From assembly GCA_012729935.1 (NCBI GenBank), contig JAAYBY010000143.1, forward strand, positions 1-7,097: a stretch of 7,097 nucleotides of DNA. The letters run 5' to 3'. Positions within the stretch are counted from its first letter, which is position 1. Each line of letters opens with the position of its first letter. A program made the position numbers and the translations under genes. The DNA is from Clostridiaceae bacterium. Lineage in GTDB: Bacteria > Bacillota > Clostridia > Saccharofermentanales > UBA5734. Positions 4,775-7,097 of the stretch are shown in pieces. The notes under the pieces were generated by a model. The model was given only the letters and a program-made list of their open reading frames with translations. It was not told where the DNA came from and searched no databases.

Positions 4775-5663
4775 GGCCATTCCTCCTTCGCAGGCTGAAT
4801 TGCCGTGCATGTCCGCGCAATGTCGGCAGATAAAGCGCAAGTGCAACAAGTATGGCCGTAAACAGTTTCATGTCTGTTGACCGTAAACCCATTTTCAAAA
4901 CAAGCGCGATGACAATCCGGTATACGACAGCTCCGACAATGACGCCGGTCAGACGCAGCATGAAGTTTGTCTGCGGGAACAGCACCTCGCCGATGATGAT
5001 CGCTGCCAGGCCGATCACGATTGCACCGGTTCCCATTCCGATATCGCCATATCCCTGCTGCTGCGCGATCAAACCACCCGATAAAGCGACCAGACCGTTG
5101 CCGAAAACAAGACCCAGTATGGTCGTGGTATCTGTATGTACCCCCAGCGCACGGATCATCATCGGATTGTTGCCGGTCGCACGAATCGCGCTGCCGATCT
5201 CCGTTCCGAAAAACCAGTACATCAAGGCAATGACAGCGGCGGTGAAGACAAGCGCAAGAGCCATCGTCACCCAGCGTTCGGGAAACCCAATGTCAGCAAG
5301 GCTCGTAAACAACGTGTCTATTCTCAGAAGAGATAGATTTGGTGATCCCATGATTCTAAGGTTGATTGAATACAAGGCAATTTGAGTCAGAATACTGGCC
5401 AGCAATCCGGGTATGCGCAATTTTGTGTTTAAGAAACCTGTACAGAAACCGGCAGCCAAGCCGCCGATCATGGCGATCAGGACAGCCAGCAGCGGATGGA
5501 CTCCCGAGCGGATCAGAACCGCAGAAAGTGCACCTCCCAAAGCGAAGCTTCCGTCAACTGTCAGGTCGGCAAAATTGAGCACTCGGAACGTAATATAGAC
5601 ACCCAGTGCCATAATGCCCCACAGAATCCCCTGTGATATTGCGCTTTGAATGATCCAGAACAT
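4767..5663 (-). CDS. ABC transporter permease (BPD_transp_2 / COG4120-like)
   Basis: This is the membrane subunit of the importer. The 298 residues form about eight hydrophobic segments, including 7-26, 36-51, 57-77, 131-151, 179-200 and 211-228, with a short basic C-terminus (LRRRNGHA). A cytoplasmic coupling loop, GSAIRATGNNPMMIRALGV (157-175), matches the G-x-AIRA-x-G-x(n)-A-x-x-x-G pattern of branched-chain-amino-acid/ribose-type permeases and docks the ATPase. The N-terminal ITFRVLNFADLTVDGSF (24-40) is also typical. AAGGAGA lies about nine bases before the ATG. Only one permease gene is present, so the channel would be a homodimer. It follows the lipoprotein gene after an 87-base gap with a strong hairpin. 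Confidence 0.93.
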   Translation of the reverse strand: MFWIIQSAISQGILWGIMALGVYITFRVLNFADLTVDGSFALGGALSAVLIRSGVHPLLAVLIAMIGGLAAGFCTGFLNTKLRIPGLLASILTQIALYSINLRIMGSPNLSLLRIDTLFTSLADIGFPERWVTMALALVFTAAVIALMYWFFGTEIGSAIRATGNNPMMIRALGVHTDTTTILGLVFGNGLVALSGGLIAQQQGYGDIGMGTGAIVIGLAAIIIGEVLFPQTNFMLRLTGVIVGAVVYRIVIALVLKMGLRSTDMKLFTAILVALALYLPTLRGHARQFSLRRRNGHA

Positions 5664-5686
5664 GCCAGGCCTTCTCCTTTGATAAC

Positions 5687-5731
5687 CATGATTACGGGAC
5701 AGAAATCCGAGAAGATCTGTCCCGTATCATG
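5687..5731 (-). ncRNA. Strong intercistronic stem-loop between lipoprotein and permease genes
   Basis: CATGATTACGGGACAGA (5687-5703) pairs with TCTGTCCCGTATCATG (5716-5731) with one bulged base, around a 12-base loop. It lies 19 bases past the lipoprotein stop. No U-run follows on the minus strand, so an mRNA stabiliser or partial attenuator that keeps the binding protein in excess over the membrane parts is more likely than a full terminator. Confidence 0.65.
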
Positions 5732-5750
5732 ATTTGTACAATTGTTTTGA

Positions 5751-6734
5751 TTATTTCTTAAATGTATTGGCTTCTGCCAGGTCAGCGGGAATCGTTATCC
5801 CCAGCTGCTCCGCAACATCCGTGTTGATCGTAACCGATGTATCCTGCAGATATTCGATCGGCATATCAGCTGGTTTCGCACCATCTTTGAGAATCCGAAC
5901 GGCCATTTCACCGGTCTGGTAACCAAGATTGTAATAGTTGATACCAATGGTTCCCAACCCACCGTTGTTGACCATTCCTTCTTCACCCACAATAACCGGG
6001 ACGTTTCTGGGTTCAGTAACCATCGTCACGGTCGACATGGCATTCGCGAAGGTGTTGTCAGTTGGTATATAAATCGCATCGACTGAATCGATGACGGACT
6101 CAATCACCTGCTGGATTTCGTTGGAAGACGACACCGTTGCTTCAACAACATCCAGTCCCAGTGCACTTGCAGCTTCTTTGGCCATGTTTGCCTGGAAAAC
6201 GGAGTTTGTTTCACTGGAGGTATAAAGAATCGCAATTTTCTGTGCTCCCGGTACCAACTTCATCATCAGATCAAACTGCTCACGGACAGGTGTCAGATCG
6301 CTAGTTCCGGAGACATTTCCGCCTGGACTTTCGTTGCTTGCCACCAGTTTCGCATCTTCAGGATCTGTTACTGCTGTGACCAGAATCGGTATTTCCTTGA
6401 TCACGTTCGCCGCGGCCTGTGCTGCCGTCGTAGCAATGGCCAGCACAAGATCCATTTTGTCGTTCAGATACTGCGTTGCGATTGTCTGGCAGTTTGCCTG
6501 GTCATTTTGTCCGTTGCCATGAACAATGGTAATGTTTTCACCATGTTTGTAGCCAGCGTCAGCCAGTGCATCGACAAAGCCCTGATAGGACGCATCGAGT
6601 GCCGGATGTTCAACAAGTTGAACAACACCGATCTTGATCTGTTCATCTTTTGCTCCTGAACAGCCAGCCAGTGAAAGAACCAGAATACCCATCACGAGAC
6701 ATACGGAAATTAAAGAACGTAAAGCCTTTTTCAT
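5751..6734 (-). CDS. ABC transporter substrate-binding lipoprotein (ABC_sub_bind, TrpX-like)
   Basis: This is the extracellular receptor of the importer. The 327 residues begin with a lipoprotein signal: MKK, a hydrophobic stretch (7-22) and the lipobox LAGC with cysteine 25 to be lipidated. The mature part matches the ABC_sub_bind family (PF04392/COG2984): IKIGVVQLVEHPALDASYQGF, the ATTAAQAA segment, TAVTDPEDAKLV, SPGGNVSGTSDLTPV, IYIPTDNTFANAMSTV, and GINYYNLGYQTGEMAVRIL near the end. Related proteins in streptococci (TrpX) serve tryptophan uptake, but the family covers other ligands and none can be fixed from the sequence. The start at 6734 is preferred over ATG 6749 because GGGAGGG lies about six bases upstream, overlapping the earlier ATG. 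It is the first gene of the operon. Confidence 0.93.
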   Translation of the reverse strand: MKKALRSLISVCLVMGILVLSLAGCSGAKDEQIKIGVVQLVEHPALDASYQGFVDALADAGYKHGENITIVHGNGQNDQANCQTIATQYLNDKMDLVLAIATTAAQAAANVIKEIPILVTAVTDPEDAKLVASNESPGGNVSGTSDLTPVREQFDLMMKLVPGAQKIAILYTSSETNSVFQANMAKEAASALGLDVVEATVSSSNEIQQVIESVIDSVDAIYIPTDNTFANAMSTVTMVTEPRNVPVIVGEEGMVNNGGLGTIGINYYNLGYQTGEMAVRILKDGAKPADMPIEYLQDTSVTINTDVAEQLGITIPADLAEANTFKK

Positions 6735-6779
6735 AAAATACCCTCCCATACTACCATTACGTATATTTTTACATCTACC

Positions 6780-6793
6780 ATGCTACGTTGCAT
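6780..6793. promoter_or_regulatory. Possible operator at the transcription start
   Basis: ATGCTACGTTGCAT is a palindrome interrupted by two symmetric mismatches and lies directly downstream of the -10, over the predicted start of transcription. A repressor site there would block initiation. The evidence is position and symmetry only. Confidence 0.3.
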
Positions 6794-6794
6794 T

Positions 6795-6823
6795 AGTTTA
6801 TCATCCGATATAAAAGCTGTCAA
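6795..6823 (-). promoter_or_regulatory. Near-consensus promoter of the ABC importer operon
   Basis: On the minus strand a perfect -35 TTGACA (6823-6818) is followed after exactly 17 bases by TAAACT (6800-6795), preceded by an extended -10 TG. Transcription would start near 6788, giving a leader of about 54 bases, too short for a T-box. This looks like a strong housekeeping promoter. Confidence 0.8.
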
Positions 6824-6840
6824 TTGCGTTGCAGACGCGT

Positions 6841-6856
6841 CGTTACAGAAGTAACG
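6841..6856. promoter_or_regulatory. Palindrome upstream of the operon promoter
   Basis: CGTTAC (6841-6846) and GTAACG (6851-6856) form a perfect 6-bp inverted repeat 18 bases upstream of the -35 element, a suitable place for an activator or second operator half. Function is unproven. Confidence 0.3.
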
Positions 6857-6918
6857 AAAAGCTGTATGCGTCAATCGCTGCCGTATGATCGACTTGATAT
6901 CGCAACATCAGTTTCAAG

Positions 6919-6960
6919 GCACAAACAAACACCCGCAGATGTGCGGGCGTCTGTTTTGGC
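6919..6960 (-). terminator. Intrinsic terminator, probably bidirectional
   Basis: The 19-base arms 6919-6937 and 6942-6960 close on a four-base loop, with the core CCCGCA/TGCGGG. Read on the minus strand, imperfect positions in the stem become G-U pairs and the 3' arm is U-rich, as expected for ending the gene at 6979. Read on the plus strand, T6 (6961-6966) follows directly. It isolates the ABC operon from the upstream gene. Confidence 0.75.
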
Positions 6961-6978
6961 TTTTTTCATATAAAAGTC

Positions 6979-7097
6979 TTATCTTATTTTTTCAATGGCT
7001 CTTAATGCTTCAGATACTGTTTTGGCTGCCATTTCCGGACTGAGAACAGTTCCCAGTGCTTCATAGCCGCGTTTTTCAAAGGCTTCTGGGGTTACAA
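6979..7097 (-). CDS. C-terminal end of an unrecognised gene (partial)
   Basis: A minus-strand frame open from the right edge ends in TAA at 6981-6979 and encodes 38 residues: GYEALGTVLSPEMAAKTVSEALRAIEKIR is too short and too generic to name a family. The last half is predicted to be a helix. The coding nature is supported by the strong terminator that begins 19 bases after the stop codon and by base use like that of the neighbouring ABC genes. It would be transcribed in the same direction as, but separately from, the importer operon. The start and most of the gene lie beyond the window. Confidence 0.6.
   Translation of the reverse strand, partial: VTPEAFEKRGYEALGTVLSPEMAAKTVSEALRAIEKIR

Noticed and set aside
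4775..4849. Longer N-terminus for the ABC ATPase
   Set aside because: It would overlap the permease end deeply; the ATG at 4774 has an ideal ribosome binding site and starts at the family's normal N-terminus.
4852..5385. Plus-strand open frame inside the permease gene
   Set aside because: Antisense shadow of a clear membrane protein; no ribosome binding site or known family.
6735..6794. T-box or other riboswitch in the ABC operon leader
   Set aside because: The predicted leader is only about 54 bases and shows no T-box motif or terminator/antiterminator pair.

Overview
The window looks like a chromosomal segment of a Gram-positive bacterium of the Bacillota (Clostridia-like or Erysipelotrichia-like). 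The evidence is strong AGGAGG-type ribosome binding sites, a lipoprotein-anchored substrate-binding protein, consensus sigma-A-type promoters and moderate GC. No rRNA, tRNA, CRISPR array, intact transposase or integrase was seen. Species cannot be set from this sequence.

The right half (about 2586-7097) is an ordinary minus-strand core region. It holds the last 38 codons of an unrecognised gene with a strong terminator, then a three-gene ABC importer operon: lipoprotein 5751-6734, permease 4767-5663, ATPase 3980-4774. The operon has a near-consensus promoter at 6795-6823. guaA (GMP synthase, 2586-3869) follows, with its own promoter candidates. The GuaA protein is unusual. Its ATP-pyrophosphatase and dimerisation domains look intact, but the N-terminal glutamine amidotransferase domain has lost roughly 90 residues, including the catalytic-cysteine motif, without breaking the frame.

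The left half (about 450-2585) looks like an eroded accessory island at the 3' end of guaA. It is visibly AT-richer over much of its length, full of palindromes, and holds only broken or small genes: a WYL-regulator tail without its N-terminus, an intact RidA-family gene, and a truncated gene that ends in the seven residues PATIEWE. PATIEWE is the canonical C-terminus of GMP synthases. The matching DNA (653-668) is a 15/16 direct repeat of the end of the resident guaA (2588-2603). The simplest reading is that guaA's 3' end served as an attachment site, and that 651-2586 is the remnant of an element, or of one flank of a larger one, bounded by att-like repeats.

At the far left, on the plus strand, is the C-terminal part of a DUF4143/AAA ATPase, followed by two closely related hairpins 67 bp apart. 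A family of palindrome-rich intergenic repeats (copies near 1151, 2301 and 2492) marks several gene edges in the island. One copy forms a predicted three-way junction that overlaps the guaA stop codon.

The genes do not form a single new system. The observations most worth following are the pared-down GuaA, the guaA 3'-end att-like junction, and the structured repeats.
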